From Anaerolineae bacterium (GTDB taxonomy: Bacteria > Chloroflexota > Anaerolineae > Aggregatilineales > Phototrophicaceae), in NCBI GenBank assembly GCA_022843385.1, contig JALHNT010000029.1:34672-98671 (forward strand): a stretch of DNA of 64,000 bases. The letters are read 5' to 3'. The notes under the pieces were generated by a model, which was given only the letters and a program-made list of their open reading frames with translations, did not search any database and was not told the origin of the DNA. How positions within the stretch are numbered: the first letter of the stretch is position 1; every line of letters starts with the position of its first letter. The translations under genes were made by a program, and so were the position numbers. Of the stretch, positions 7,605 through 15,513 are shown in pieces.

Positions 7605-9932
7605 CTAACTGCCCAGCCCCAACAGCCCGAGAAGCAGGCGACCAAGCAGATCACGGTCGCTCAGGCTGGGTTCTTCGACTGGCTGCAACACACCCGGATC
7701 AGGGATCTCCTGACCGATGTCAATAGGTTCGGGCGGCGGGTTAACCGTCAACACATATTTCTGTTCGATCACCTGCGGACGATTGAGATCATCAGTGTAG
7801 TTCAGGCTGACGGTGATGGTCATCTGACCTTCGGACTCAGGCATAAGGCTGGCATCGAGCGTTGTGGCATCATCATTACGGAGTGGGCCGAGGAAGGTGG
7901 TCGCCCCCGAAATAATCTGTCCGTTGTCGGTGGTAACGACCGCATTGGTGAAGTTAACGCCCTTGCGCCCGCGATTGCTGATCTCTAGTGACAGAGGCAG
8001 GATGCTGCCGACCTCAGTCTGTTCCGGAAGCGGACTGGGCTGATTGATCCGAATCTGCGGTGGGACGACCACCGGGATGCTGGCGCGCAGATTGTCCTGT
8101 GATGACGCGCCATCCGAGCGCTGATAGCGCAGTGTGACCGGCAGCGGATAGACTCCGCTTTCGACTGAGCCGTTGACGATGAAACGCTGGGTGATGGTGA
8201 TGGCATCGCCCTCCGCCGGGACATCGCCGATGTACTGGGTGCCGAGTGTATCCAGTGGGGCGAAGTTGTTGCTGGTCGTGGTGGTGGTGGTGGTGCTGCT
8301 GTCCGGGGTTGGATTGGTGACGCCACCGCCAGAGTTATCCACTGTGCCGAAGGTGACCTGGACTTCGCTGGCGTCGTCGTTACCGATGTTACGCAGTTGC
8401 AGCGTCAGGGTGAATTCCTGACCGGGTTGCAGCACATCGCCGCCGAAATCATACGACTCGACGATCATGACTGGCGCGGGAGCCTGCACACGGGCGACTT
8501 CGATAGTCATAGTGGCATTGATGCTCCGCGATTCGCCCTTTTGCAGGAAGGTGATCCCTAACACCTGTGACTGCGGCCCGGCTTTGGCGGTACTGTTGAC
8601 GATCAGCGGCATATCGATGCTGGCGCTGGCCCCCGGACGAATATCGCCTACCGGGAAGCTGTTGCCCTCCGGCCCGGCCAGCAGGATGCCATCAGCATTG
8701 ACTGTTGCCAGTACCTGGGAGGCAGTCTCGTTGCCGGTGTTGGTCAGCAGCACCGTAATGGTGACCGGTTGTCCCGGCACTACCGGATTGGGGTCGAACT
8801 GATAGCGCGACAGTGTGATCTGCGACGACTGTGGCACGGCCTCGACATTGACGGTCAACGAGCCGCGCGCCGTATACGACTGACCGGTGAAATCGCGGTA
8901 GGTCATGGTGATGCCCACCGTCTGTGGGCCGCCAGGCGTGTCGTTGGCAGCGATGACCGAGAGCGAGACCGAGCTGCTGCCAGCCACCGGAATATCCGGC
9001 AGGATGATCGTCGATTGACCGTTGGAGGGGACGAACTTGCCGCCGGTATCGACCGCCACCGACACACCCTGGGCTGGCCGGCTCCCCTGGTTGTACAGGT
9101 CGAAGGTGAAAGTCACCGTTTGGCCGGGGCGGACGGTGGTCGGGTTGGCGCTGAAACTCCGTACCACCAGCGAGGGCGCTCCAGGGATGTCGGTGGCGGG
9201 TGGGGCAGCCGTTGGCGGCTGGGGACGGTCGGTTGGCGGCGGCGCGGCGATGACGGTCAGGGTGAAGCGGGCGTCGTACCCACCGGACGGGTCACTGACT
9301 TCGATGACATAGCTGCCCACCGGGATGTTGTTGGGCAGCGCGGCGTTCAGCACGGTGTCGCCGGAGAGCGCCGCCGAGAGCGTGCCATAACCCAGCAGCC
9401 GCACCAGCGTGGTCGGACGGAAGTTCGTCCCGACGATGCTCATGATGCCGCTTTGCCCCTGCGTGATCTGCGTAGGATTGATGCTGCTGACGGTGATCGG
9501 GGGCGCAGTGGTTGGAGAGGGCGTGGGCGTTGGTGTCGGGCTAGGCGTGGGCGTGGCGGTAGGAAGCTGGACGTTCAGGGTGAAGGTATTGCTGTAAACC
9601 GTATTGGGTGGCACGACATCATACACTTCAATCGTATACAGGCCCGCGTTGACCGAGCCAAGCACATTGGCCTGCACCTGATTGGGATTGGCAAACACCG
9701 TCACCAATTCAACGGTTGCCGGGCCGGTCAGCCGTACCCGTACATCGGGAGTCAGGCTGTTGCCCTGCACGGTCAGCACACCGCCCTGACCCGCAACCAT
9801 GACGTTCGGTGAAATATTGACCACGAAGGGCGTCGGCGTTTGTGCCAGCGCCGAGCCGGTCAGCAGCAGGCTGATGAGCAGCGCCAGCCACAGACCGAAG
9901 CTGAGGCGGCGGATGATGAGTGTTGCGTTCAT
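7605..9932 (-). CDS. Secreted CARDB/IPT multidomain surface protein
   Basis: 775 residues starting at ATG 9932 (SD AAGGAAA). A signal peptide ends at SALAQ. Two IPT/TIG-like Ig domains (SPNVMVAGQGGVLTVQG and NPTQITQGQSGIMSIVG) are separated by a Thr-Pro/Ser-Pro linker. Three or four CARDB-type beta domains follow (e.g. NPTTVRPGQTVTFTFDLYNQG, DPNPVVPGQPVTITVLLTNTG). There is no C-terminal anchor or LPXTG. Its start codon overlaps the stop of the ABC ATPase gene (ATGA), so the two are translationally coupled. A cell-surface adhesive or scaffold role linked to the transporter is likely; no enzymatic motif is visible. Confidence 0.8.
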   Translation of the reverse strand: MNATLIIRRLSFGLWLALLISLLLTGSALAQTPTPFVVNISPNVMVAGQGGVLTVQGNSLTPDVRVRLTGPATVELVTVFANPNQVQANVLGSVNAGLYTIEVYDVVPPNTVYSNTFTLNVQLPTATPTPSPTPTPTPSPTTAPPITVSSINPTQITQGQSGIMSIVGTNFRPTTLVRLLGYGTLSAALSGDTVLNAALPNNIPVGSYVIEVSDPSGGYDARFTLTVIAAPPPTDRPQPPTAAPPATDIPGAPSLVVRSFSANPTTVRPGQTVTFTFDLYNQGSRPAQGVSVAVDTGGKFVPSNGQSTIILPDIPVAGSSSVSLSVIAANDTPGGPQTVGITMTYRDFTGQSYTARGSLTVNVEAVPQSSQITLSRYQFDPNPVVPGQPVTITVLLTNTGNETASQVLATVNADGILLAGPEGNSFPVGDIRPGASASIDMPLIVNSTAKAGPQSQVLGITFLQKGESRSINATMTIEVARVQAPAPVMIVESYDFGGDVLQPGQEFTLTLQLRNIGNDDASEVQVTFGTVDNSGGGVTNPTPDSSTTTTTTTSNNFAPLDTLGTQYIGDVPAEGDAITITQRFIVNGSVESGVYPLPVTLRYQRSDGASSQDNLRASIPVVVPPQIRINQPSPLPEQTEVGSILPLSLEISNRGRKGVNFTNAVVTTDNGQIISGATTFLGPLRNDDATTLDASLMPESEGQMTITVSLNYTDDLNRPQVIEQKYVLTVNPPPEPIDIGQEIPDPGVLQPVEEPSLSDRDLLGRLLLGLLGLGS

Positions 9933-10738
9933 GATTCGTTTCCTTCCCCTCGCAGGGCATCTTCGACCACCTGCCATTGATAGGCTAGCGGCGGACGCTG
10001 TTCGTCCTGAACCGGGCGATCTTCGACGATCTTGCCGTCGCGCAGCCGCACCAACCGGTCAGCCTTGTTGGCGACGCTGGAATCGTGAGTGACGACGATG
10101 ATATTCTTGCCTTCTTTACGACAGAGCCACTTGAGCAGTTTCAGCACGGTCTCGCCGGTCTTGCTGTCCAGCGCGCCGGTCGGCTCGTCAGCCATGATGA
10201 TCGGTGGATCGTTGAACAGGGAACGGGCAATGGCGACGCGCTGCTGCTGCCCGCCGGAAAGCTGCCAGGGACGGTGTTCCAGCCGATCTTCCATACCGAG
10301 CGCCGCCAGCAGTTTATAGGCGCGTTCCTCGCGGGCTTCACGCGCCACACCGACGAACACACCCGGCAGCGCCACATTCTCCAGCGCGGTCATGGTCGGG
10401 ATCAGGTGGAACGCCTGAAAGACGAAGCCGATGGTCACGCCGCGAAAAGCCGCCAGTTCCTCACCGTTGAACTGATCGAGGTCTTGCCCGGCGATCATAA
10501 TCTGACCGCTGGAAGGCCGATCCAGCCCGCCCAGCAGGTAGAGCAGGGTGCTTTTGCCGGAGCCGCTTGGCCCCATGATGGCGGTGAACTGGCCTTCGGG
10601 GATGCTCAGGTCAACGCCGTTGAGGGCGTGTACCCATTCATCGCCCAGCTGGAAATCCTTGTGCAGATCCACCGTCTGGATGATAGGGGGCGCGGCCTGC
10701 ACCTCGCTGCTGCCGTTAACGTAGGGTTTGATCGCCAT
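9929..10738 (-). CDS. ABC transporter ATPase, MacB/LolD type
   Basis: 269 residues from ATG 10738. It has a full ABC nucleotide-binding domain: GPSGSGKST (Walker A), the Q-loop after VTIGFVFQAFHLIPTMTALENV (typical of LolD/MacB), signature LSGGQQQRVAIARS, Walker B IIMADEPTGALD and the switch histidine in VVTHD. MacB/LolD ATPases drive FtsX-type permeases in mechanotransmission or export. No FtsX-like permease is adjacent; the partners are a Yip1-like membrane protein upstream and the CARDB protein downstream. A longer frame begins at 10822 but overlaps the upstream gene and adds no conserved sequence. Confidence 0.9.
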   Translation of the reverse strand: MAIKPYVNGSSEVQAAPPIIQTVDLHKDFQLGDEWVHALNGVDLSIPEGQFTAIMGPSGSGKSTLLYLLGGLDRPSSGQIMIAGQDLDQFNGEELAAFRGVTIGFVFQAFHLIPTMTALENVALPGVFVGVAREAREERAYKLLAALGMEDRLEHRPWQLSGGQQQRVAIARSLFNDPPIIMADEPTGALDSKTGETVLKLLKWLCRKEGKNIIVVTHDSSVANKADRLVRLRDGKIVEDRPVQDEQRPPLAYQWQVVEDALRGEGNES

Positions 10739-10748
10739 CGTGCCTGTC

Positions 10749-11780
10749 TCATGACCCCGCAGTCGGGATGGCCTGATCGTTGGTGACTGGCGCGTCGCCC
10801 ATCGGCGGGGCGGTTCCGACATCAGCCGTCGGCAGCACGATCAGTGTCGGCAGGACATCTTCGGCTTCTGGCGTGGCAAATGGATCGAGCGCCTCCGGTG
10901 GAACGTCGAGCGGAATCTCGGTGGGCAGCACTTCGGCCTCTGGTTTAGGCGGAGCGGCGATGGCCCCGGTCAGCACCGGCGCGACCACCAGGATCAATGC
11001 CCAGACGACGACGACGATCAGCACCGCCCAGACCTTGCCTTGCAGCGCCGAACGCGCCCCGATGAAGACCAGCGCCAGACTCCACACCCAAAAGACGGTC
11101 AGCCGCGACGCCAGCGACAGCAGCAGGCTTTGACCGAAGGTTGCCATATCCTGGTAGGGCTGCCAGAAGGTCAGCAGCCCAGCGATGCCCTGCGCCCCAA
11201 CCGTGCCACCGGCAGCATAGAAGATCAATTGCAACCCGGCCATCAGGCCAAACGGCACACTCGTCCAGATGGCGATCTGGAGGTTCTGGCCGAAGTTGGG
11301 GCGCCGTCCGTTGAACATCGGCACCAGCCCCAGCAGCACCATCAGGATTAGCCAGCCGAGGATGATGTGGCTGCCGCTGATGAGCGCCGTCACCCACGTC
11401 GAGGCGATGTCGCCGCTGGCAGCGGGTGCCTGAGGCTGCGGCGCGAGGATGCCAGGGTCAAAGCCGCCCGGCCCACCGCCACTCTGGAACGGATCGCCGG
11501 GTAAACCGCCCAGATCGCCGGGGATGGCCGCGCCGCCACCGGCATCTGCACCGGCCCCACCCGCCAGCGCTTCCTGCCGCACGGCGGCGAAGCCATTGAG
11601 CGCCAGGATCAGCACGGCGACGATGAACCACTGGCGGGCATCGCCCACCTGGGGCAGGGTGCTGAAGAAGTAATTGGGTTGCAGGGCCAGCGCCCAAACC
11701 TGGCCGACCAGCCCACGTGGGCGTGCCTGCCGGGCGAGCGGATAATTGTTGCGAACGGGTTGAATCTGTCGGTTGCTCAT
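10749..11780 (-). CDS. Yip1-domain-like integral membrane protein
   Basis: 343 residues with about five to six transmembrane helices (near 50-65, 130-155, 170-195, 220-245, 255-280). The N-terminal RGLVGQVWALALQPNYFFSTL resembles Yip1/DUF1282 proteins. A Gly/Ala/Pro-rich loop follows the first helix, and a ~65-residue acidic Pro-rich tail (PPKPEAEVLPTEIPLDVPPE...) ends the protein. It is the first gene of a three-gene operon with the ABC ATPase (10 bp gap) and the CARDB protein. Yip1-type proteins often neighbour MacB-like ATPases in Gram-positive and Chloroflexota genomes, but their function is not established; it may stand in for the missing permease. Confidence 0.65.
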   Translation of the reverse strand: MSNRQIQPVRNNYPLARQARPRGLVGQVWALALQPNYFFSTLPQVGDARQWFIVAVLILALNGFAAVRQEALAGGAGADAGGGAAIPGDLGGLPGDPFQSGGGPGGFDPGILAPQPQAPAASGDIASTWVTALISGSHIILGWLILMVLLGLVPMFNGRRPNFGQNLQIAIWTSVPFGLMAGLQLIFYAAGGTVGAQGIAGLLTFWQPYQDMATFGQSLLLSLASRLTVFWVWSLALVFIGARSALQGKVWAVLIVVVVWALILVVAPVLTGAIAAPPKPEAEVLPTEIPLDVPPEALDPFATPEAEDVLPTLIVLPTADVGTAPPMGDAPVTNDQAIPTAGS

Positions 11781-12069
11781 GCCTTGTCCGTGACGGTATC
11801 CAGGTTGATGATCGGCGCAATCTCATTATCCGGCATTTATCCGAATAAGACGTTGAGAATTGAGCCAGCGTTCCGGCTTCATTATCAGCCGCCCTCCGAT
11901 GACTGTCAATAAACGTATGCCCGATGCTCATCCACCTTTCGACGGAGATGCTGCCCCATCCAGTCTATCCGTCAAAGTGGCAAATTGTGTTACAGCGCTT
12001 GCAGCCAGCCGCCGTCGCGTTGATAATCAGGCCTTTATCGTGGCGACCTCATCACAAGGAGACCTGCGC

Positions 12070-12720
12070 GTGACCAACCCGATCCGAGCCTTCATCTTCG
12101 ACCTGGACGGTGTGATAACCGATACAGCCGAGTTTCATTTTCTGGCGTGGAAACAACTGGCGGATGAAGAGGACATCAGCTTCACCCGCGAAGATAACGA
12201 GCAGCTCCGTGGCGTCTCGCGCCGGGAGAGCCTGAACCGGATGCTCAAGGGGCGTCCGATTGAAGAAGCGACGGCGCAGGCCTGGATGGAACGAAAGAAT
12301 ATCTACTATAAGAAGCTGCTTCATCAGATCACGCCGGAGCACGCGCTGCCGGGTGTGCCGGCTTTCCTGACGGCGGCGCGGTCTGCCGGGCTGAAACTGG
12401 GGCTGGGTTCGGCCAGCAAGAATGCGGCCGAGGTGCTGGAACGGCTGGAACTGACGCGGGCTTTCGACGCGGTGGGCGATGGCTACAGCGTGGTCAACAG
12501 CAAACCCGCGCCCGACCTGTTCGTCTGGGTGGCCGGGGCGTTGGGGGTGCCGCCCAATGAAGCGGTGGTGTTCGAGGATGCCGAAGCCGGGATTGATGCG
12601 GCGCTGGCGGGCGGCTTCTGGTCGGTTGGCATCGGCACATCCACCATCGGCCACGCCCACATGACCGCGCCCGGCGTCGGCTCACTGACCGTCCAGACGG
12701 TGCTGGAGCGGATGCGCTGA
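12070..12720 (+). CDS. pgmB: Beta-phosphoglucomutase (HAD superfamily)
   Basis: 216 residues. HAD motif I is FDLDGVITDT with nucleophile Asp11 and acid/base Asp13. The cap has NEQLRGVSRRESL. Motif II is GLGSASKN (Ser114-Ser116), motif III Lys145 in SKPAPDLF, and motif IV VVFEDAEAGI (Glu169-Asp170). These are the specific features of beta-phosphoglucomutase, which interconverts beta-glucose 1-phosphate and glucose 6-phosphate after maltose or trehalose phosphorolysis. The start is GTG with AAGGAG 8 nt upstream; the frame is open further up but has no comparable ribosome site. No disaccharide phosphorylase gene is adjacent. Confidence 0.9.
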   Translation: MTNPIRAFIFDLDGVITDTAEFHFLAWKQLADEEDISFTREDNEQLRGVSRRESLNRMLKGRPIEEATAQAWMERKNIYYKKLLHQITPEHALPGVPAFLTAARSAGLKLGLGSASKNAAEVLERLELTRAFDAVGDGYSVVNSKPAPDLFVWVAGALGVPPNEAVVFEDAEAGIDAALAGGFWSVGIGTSTIGHAHMTAPGVGSLTVQTVLERMR

Positions 12721-12771
12721 TGGTTTGTTTACAGGTGAAGTGTAGCAACCACTTCACCTCCGCCTGTCATG

Positions 12772-13212
12772 TTAGCCCTGTGGTGTAATCGGTTTGATTT
12801 TCGGGGTCAGCTTATTGTGTTCCAGCCACTTCATTGCCGGCTTATCGTCATTGAAGACCATGACGCGCAGGCCAAAGGGTTGATAGGTATCGATAAATTC
12901 CTTCAGATTTAACTTTGCCACTGTGCTGGGCGGCCATACCAATGCCCAGTATTGCCAACCGGCTTGCAGGACGCGGGGGAACCAGTTGGTCTTGGCCCAT
13001 TCCGTATCATCTTCTGGCAAGGCTGAATTCTTGCGGTCATCCGACAGCCATTTGTGCGCCTCATACTTCTTGAAGACTTCCAGACCGGTCTCCAGAGCAT
13101 GGCGAAAAACCTCGCCTTGCACCGTCTGATGAAAGATATGATGCACAATCTTCGTATCGGTATGATACATCAGGGTGACATGGTCGTTTTCAATGATCGT
13201 CAATGGGGACAT
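12772..13212 (-). CDS. STAS/SEC14-like protein
   Basis: 146 residues, cytosolic, no catalytic motif. The pattern of an N-terminal strand (TLMYHTDTKIVHHIF), a helix around FRHALETGLEVFKKYEAHKWLSDDR, and a C-terminal FGLRVMVFNDDKPAMKWLE is that of small STAS/SEC14-like proteins found widely in environmental bacteria. SD AGGAG lies 7 nt before the ATG. Two further proteins of similar design are encoded at 13483-13857 and 49590-49970, so the genome carries a small paralogous set. Role unknown; anti-sigma-factor antagonism or ligand binding is only an analogy. Confidence 0.6.
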   Translation of the reverse strand: MSPLTIIENDHVTLMYHTDTKIVHHIFHQTVQGEVFRHALETGLEVFKKYEAHKWLSDDRKNSALPEDDTEWAKTNWFPRVLQAGWQYWALVWPPSTVAKLNLKEFIDTYQPFGLRVMVFNDDKPAMKWLEHNKLTPKIKPITPQG

Positions 13213-13397
13213 GAGGCAACTCCTATCGAGTTGTGGGTGTGCAGCTTATGCACAAAAAAGTAACGTCGATTGACCTTCCATCTATAGTGTAATCCCGCCG
13301 CTTCTTAAAAAATTATATAGTCTTCATGAATTCGGCGTAAAGACTTTATATTATATTAATCTAATTTGGGTCAACGATTTAACTGCGGCCGTCCAAG

Positions 13398-13428
13398 CAA
13401 AAGAGCCGGGAAGGGGCATCTTCTCGGC
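13398..13428 (-). terminator. Rho-independent terminator
   Basis: Read on the minus strand, GCCGAGAAG pairs with CTTCCCGGC (9-bp stem, one G-U) and is followed by TCTTTT. It lies downstream of the STAS-like gene at 13483-13857. Confidence 0.6.
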
Positions 13429-13482
13429 CTAATGATACAGGCTGATTGATCGCAGTGAATCAGTTCGTGTTCAGAGGGTAGC

Positions 13483-13857
13483 TCAATCCGCCAGCATCGC
13501 TTCCAGGTAATCCATGGCTTCATCCATTGTTTTGCAGTAATGGGTATTCTTGTTGCCCCGCGTCTGCACCGAGGAAACCTCGTTTTCCATCGCTTGCAGT
13601 GGATTGAAGCCGACCAGGACGCCGCGCGCGGCCATGGGGTGACTGTAGGTGCGATGACCGGGGTTGGAGCGCAGGACGCCGGGGTCTTCGCCGGTCACTT
13701 CCAGCCAACTGATAAGCAGCGCTACCGGGTGAGTCACGGTATCCAGGTGGGCGGCCATGTCATCGAGGCAGTCTTTGAGCGTTTCAGCAGTTTGGTGCCC
13801 CTGATAACTGACGTAAAGGACGCGGTTGGTCTTGAGCCAGTGAACATCGTGGGTCAT
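13483..13857 (-). CDS. STAS-like small protein
   Basis: 124 residues. Central strands VALLISWLEV and GVLVGF and the C-terminal helix MDEAMDYLEAML give the alternating strand/helix layout of STAS/SpoIIAA-like proteins. No enzyme motif is visible. It is similar in size and plan to the next gene downstream (12772-13212) but only weakly alike in sequence. The terminator at 13398-13428 suggests a monocistronic transcript. The 220 bp upstream (13858-14078) is AT-rich and otherwise featureless. The family call is tentative. Confidence 0.5.
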   Translation of the reverse strand: MTHDVHWLKTNRVLYVSYQGHQTAETLKDCLDDMAAHLDTVTHPVALLISWLEVTGEDPGVLRSNPGHRTYSHPMAARGVLVGFNPLQAMENEVSSVQTRGNKNTHYCKTMDEAMDYLEAMLAD

Positions 13858-14078
13858 GCAAAGCTCTCTCTTTTTAAATCAGAATTAACGCACTTTACCT
13901 AATTTTAACATCGAAAGGAGCCTCTGAAACACTTATTGTAATGGGCAAATAATAAATTTATCCATTCATATCCAGGGGTAAGCAGGTAATGGGTTGGCAC
14001 GTATTGTGAGCAGCGACCATGCCCTGATGACCGTGTAGGGCTTTAGCAGATTTGTTGTTAAGTCTATTTTCTGTTATG

Positions 14079-15080
14079 TCATGACCCACTCAGCTTCTCC
14101 AGCGCGGTCAGCAGTTCCGCCGGCTGCTGCAAGCGTTGAATGACCTGACGGGTCGGCTCGATCTCCGCTTCGATGGGCTGACCGAGGCGCTTGAGTAGCG
14201 ACAGGCGGTGCAGCCGCGCCCGCGCCTCCCAGTAGTGCTGACCCTTGCCCGCCATCTGTTCCAGTTGCCGCTGGCGCAGGTTAGCCGCTTCTTCCAGCCC
14301 ACCGCTGGCTTCGTGATAATCCGCCAGCAGATCGAAGTACATCGGCTCCATCACGACGCGGGTCGAGGCGGCTTTGGTCACCGCCCGGCGATAGGCCAGC
14401 GTGGCGGCTGCTTCGTCGCCCTGTTTGCGTTGCCCTAGCGCTTGCGCCGCTAGGACGAGGCACAGGTCTTGCAGATAGCCGTCGTCATCCAGCAGATCGG
14501 ATTCGAGTTGTTGGGCGATCTTCAGCATGGCTTCCCACTGTCCCTGACGATAGGTATACTGGCACAGCATCACCTGTGCAGCGAGAAAATGATGCTGAAA
14601 ATGCTCGCTCATGGCGAGATACTCACTGATCCGCTGGGCGGCTTCCTCATAGCGTCCGCAGTGCAGCGCAAAGCTGGCGCGGTAGCTTTGCAGGCAGTAG
14701 GCGCACTGGATACCGGGCGGCGTCTCGCGCTCCATATAGTCCATCGCCTGCTCGATCATCGCGTCGTAGCCCAGCGGGTCGATGCCGAGGTAGGTGCCGA
14801 TCATGTCGTCGTGAACGCAGATGCGCTCCATCATATCCTGGAACTGCGGCTTACGCGCCTCAATGGTGGCCTGCACCGCCAGCGGCAGGGCAGCGGTGAA
14901 ATCGCGCGCCCGGTAGATCATGGCTTGCAGCGTCCAGTGGTCGATCTCCAGCAGGGCACGGGGATCGCCGGCCTGGGTCGCCAGCTTTCGGGCGATGCGG
15001 AATTCTTCCAGCGCCAGTTCAGGGTCTTGTTCGCGCAAGTTCTGCGCCCGCCAGAAGTGGATACGCCAGTTGTCGGTCAT
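14079..15080 (-). CDS. TPR-like helical repeat protein
   Basis: 333 residues from ATG 15080; a TTG eight codons upstream is possible. The protein is almost entirely alpha-helical with repeated ~34-residue helix pairs (e.g. REQDPELALEEFRIARKLA, HCGRYEEAAQRISEYLAM, RQGQWEAMLKIAQQLE, ASGGLEEAANLRQRQLEQM), which is the TPR pattern. There is no signal peptide, DNA-binding or enzyme domain. It would be a cytosolic scaffold. It lies downstream of the HSP90-like operon in the same orientation (78 bp gap), so a co-chaperone role is conceivable but unsupported. Confidence 0.7.
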   Translation of the reverse strand: MTDNWRIHFWRAQNLREQDPELALEEFRIARKLATQAGDPRALLEIDHWTLQAMIYRARDFTAALPLAVQATIEARKPQFQDMMERICVHDDMIGTYLGIDPLGYDAMIEQAMDYMERETPPGIQCAYCLQSYRASFALHCGRYEEAAQRISEYLAMSEHFQHHFLAAQVMLCQYTYRQGQWEAMLKIAQQLESDLLDDDGYLQDLCLVLAAQALGQRKQGDEAAATLAYRRAVTKAASTRVVMEPMYFDLLADYHEASGGLEEAANLRQRQLEQMAGKGQHYWEARARLHRLSLLKRLGQPIEAEIEPTRQVIQRLQQPAELLTALEKLSGS

Positions 15081-15157
15081 GTCGATTCTTTGACCTGTTA
15101 ACAAAGTTCCAGATTACGGGTGTAGGTTCGGGTCATTGATGGTGAAGCCTTCACCAA

Positions 15158-15502
15158 TCAGTCACCTCGGTTGTCGTCAATGAGTTCCTGTACACTTGGC
15201 CCCGGAGGCAGTTGGTCGCCCCACTCCCATAACATCTCGTCACTGATCTCATCACCCTCAATCGACACATCACTTTCAGCCAGAAAACCGGCTTCCCGCA
15301 ACTGGCTGCGAATGATCTCATGCGCCGAATGCTTCTCGTTCACTTCCACCGATGACAGCGCTTCCCGCAGCGGAATCATCACCTCGACTTCAGACGTGCC
15401 AACCGGGATTTCCGGCGGGACATCCAGCACCAGTTGATGATCGGCGGTGATCGTGCCGGTCAGCCTGATTCGCAGAACGCGTTCGACCGATGGCGTTGTC
15501 AT
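15158..15502 (-). CDS. Small hypothetical protein, antitoxin-like layout
   Basis: 114 residues, acidic. The N-terminal part (RLTGTITADHQLVLDVPPEIPVGTSEVEVMIPL) resembles the beta-hairpin domains of small antitoxin-type or DUF104-like proteins; the C-terminal half is helical and acidic. SD GGGAG is 7 nt before the ATG. It starts 11 bp after the HSP90-like gene and probably shares its transcript. No toxin (PIN, RelE or similar) is adjacent, so the antitoxin idea is an inference from shape only. Confidence 0.5.
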   Translation of the reverse strand: MTTPSVERVLRIRLTGTITADHQLVLDVPPEIPVGTSEVEVMIPLREALSSVEVNEKHSAHEIIRSQLREAGFLAESDVSIEGDEISDEMLWEWGDQLPPGPSVQELIDDNRGD

Positions 15503-15513
15503 AGATATTCTCC

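Noticed and set aside
7331..7726. 131-residue open frame on the plus strand across the palindrome region
   Set aside because: No ribosome site or recognisable motif; it runs over the hairpins and the 3' end of the CARDB gene.
8769..9812. 347-residue Arg/His/Gly-rich open frame on the plus strand
   Set aside because: Shadow of the CARDB gene, with codon-bias-driven composition and no domain.
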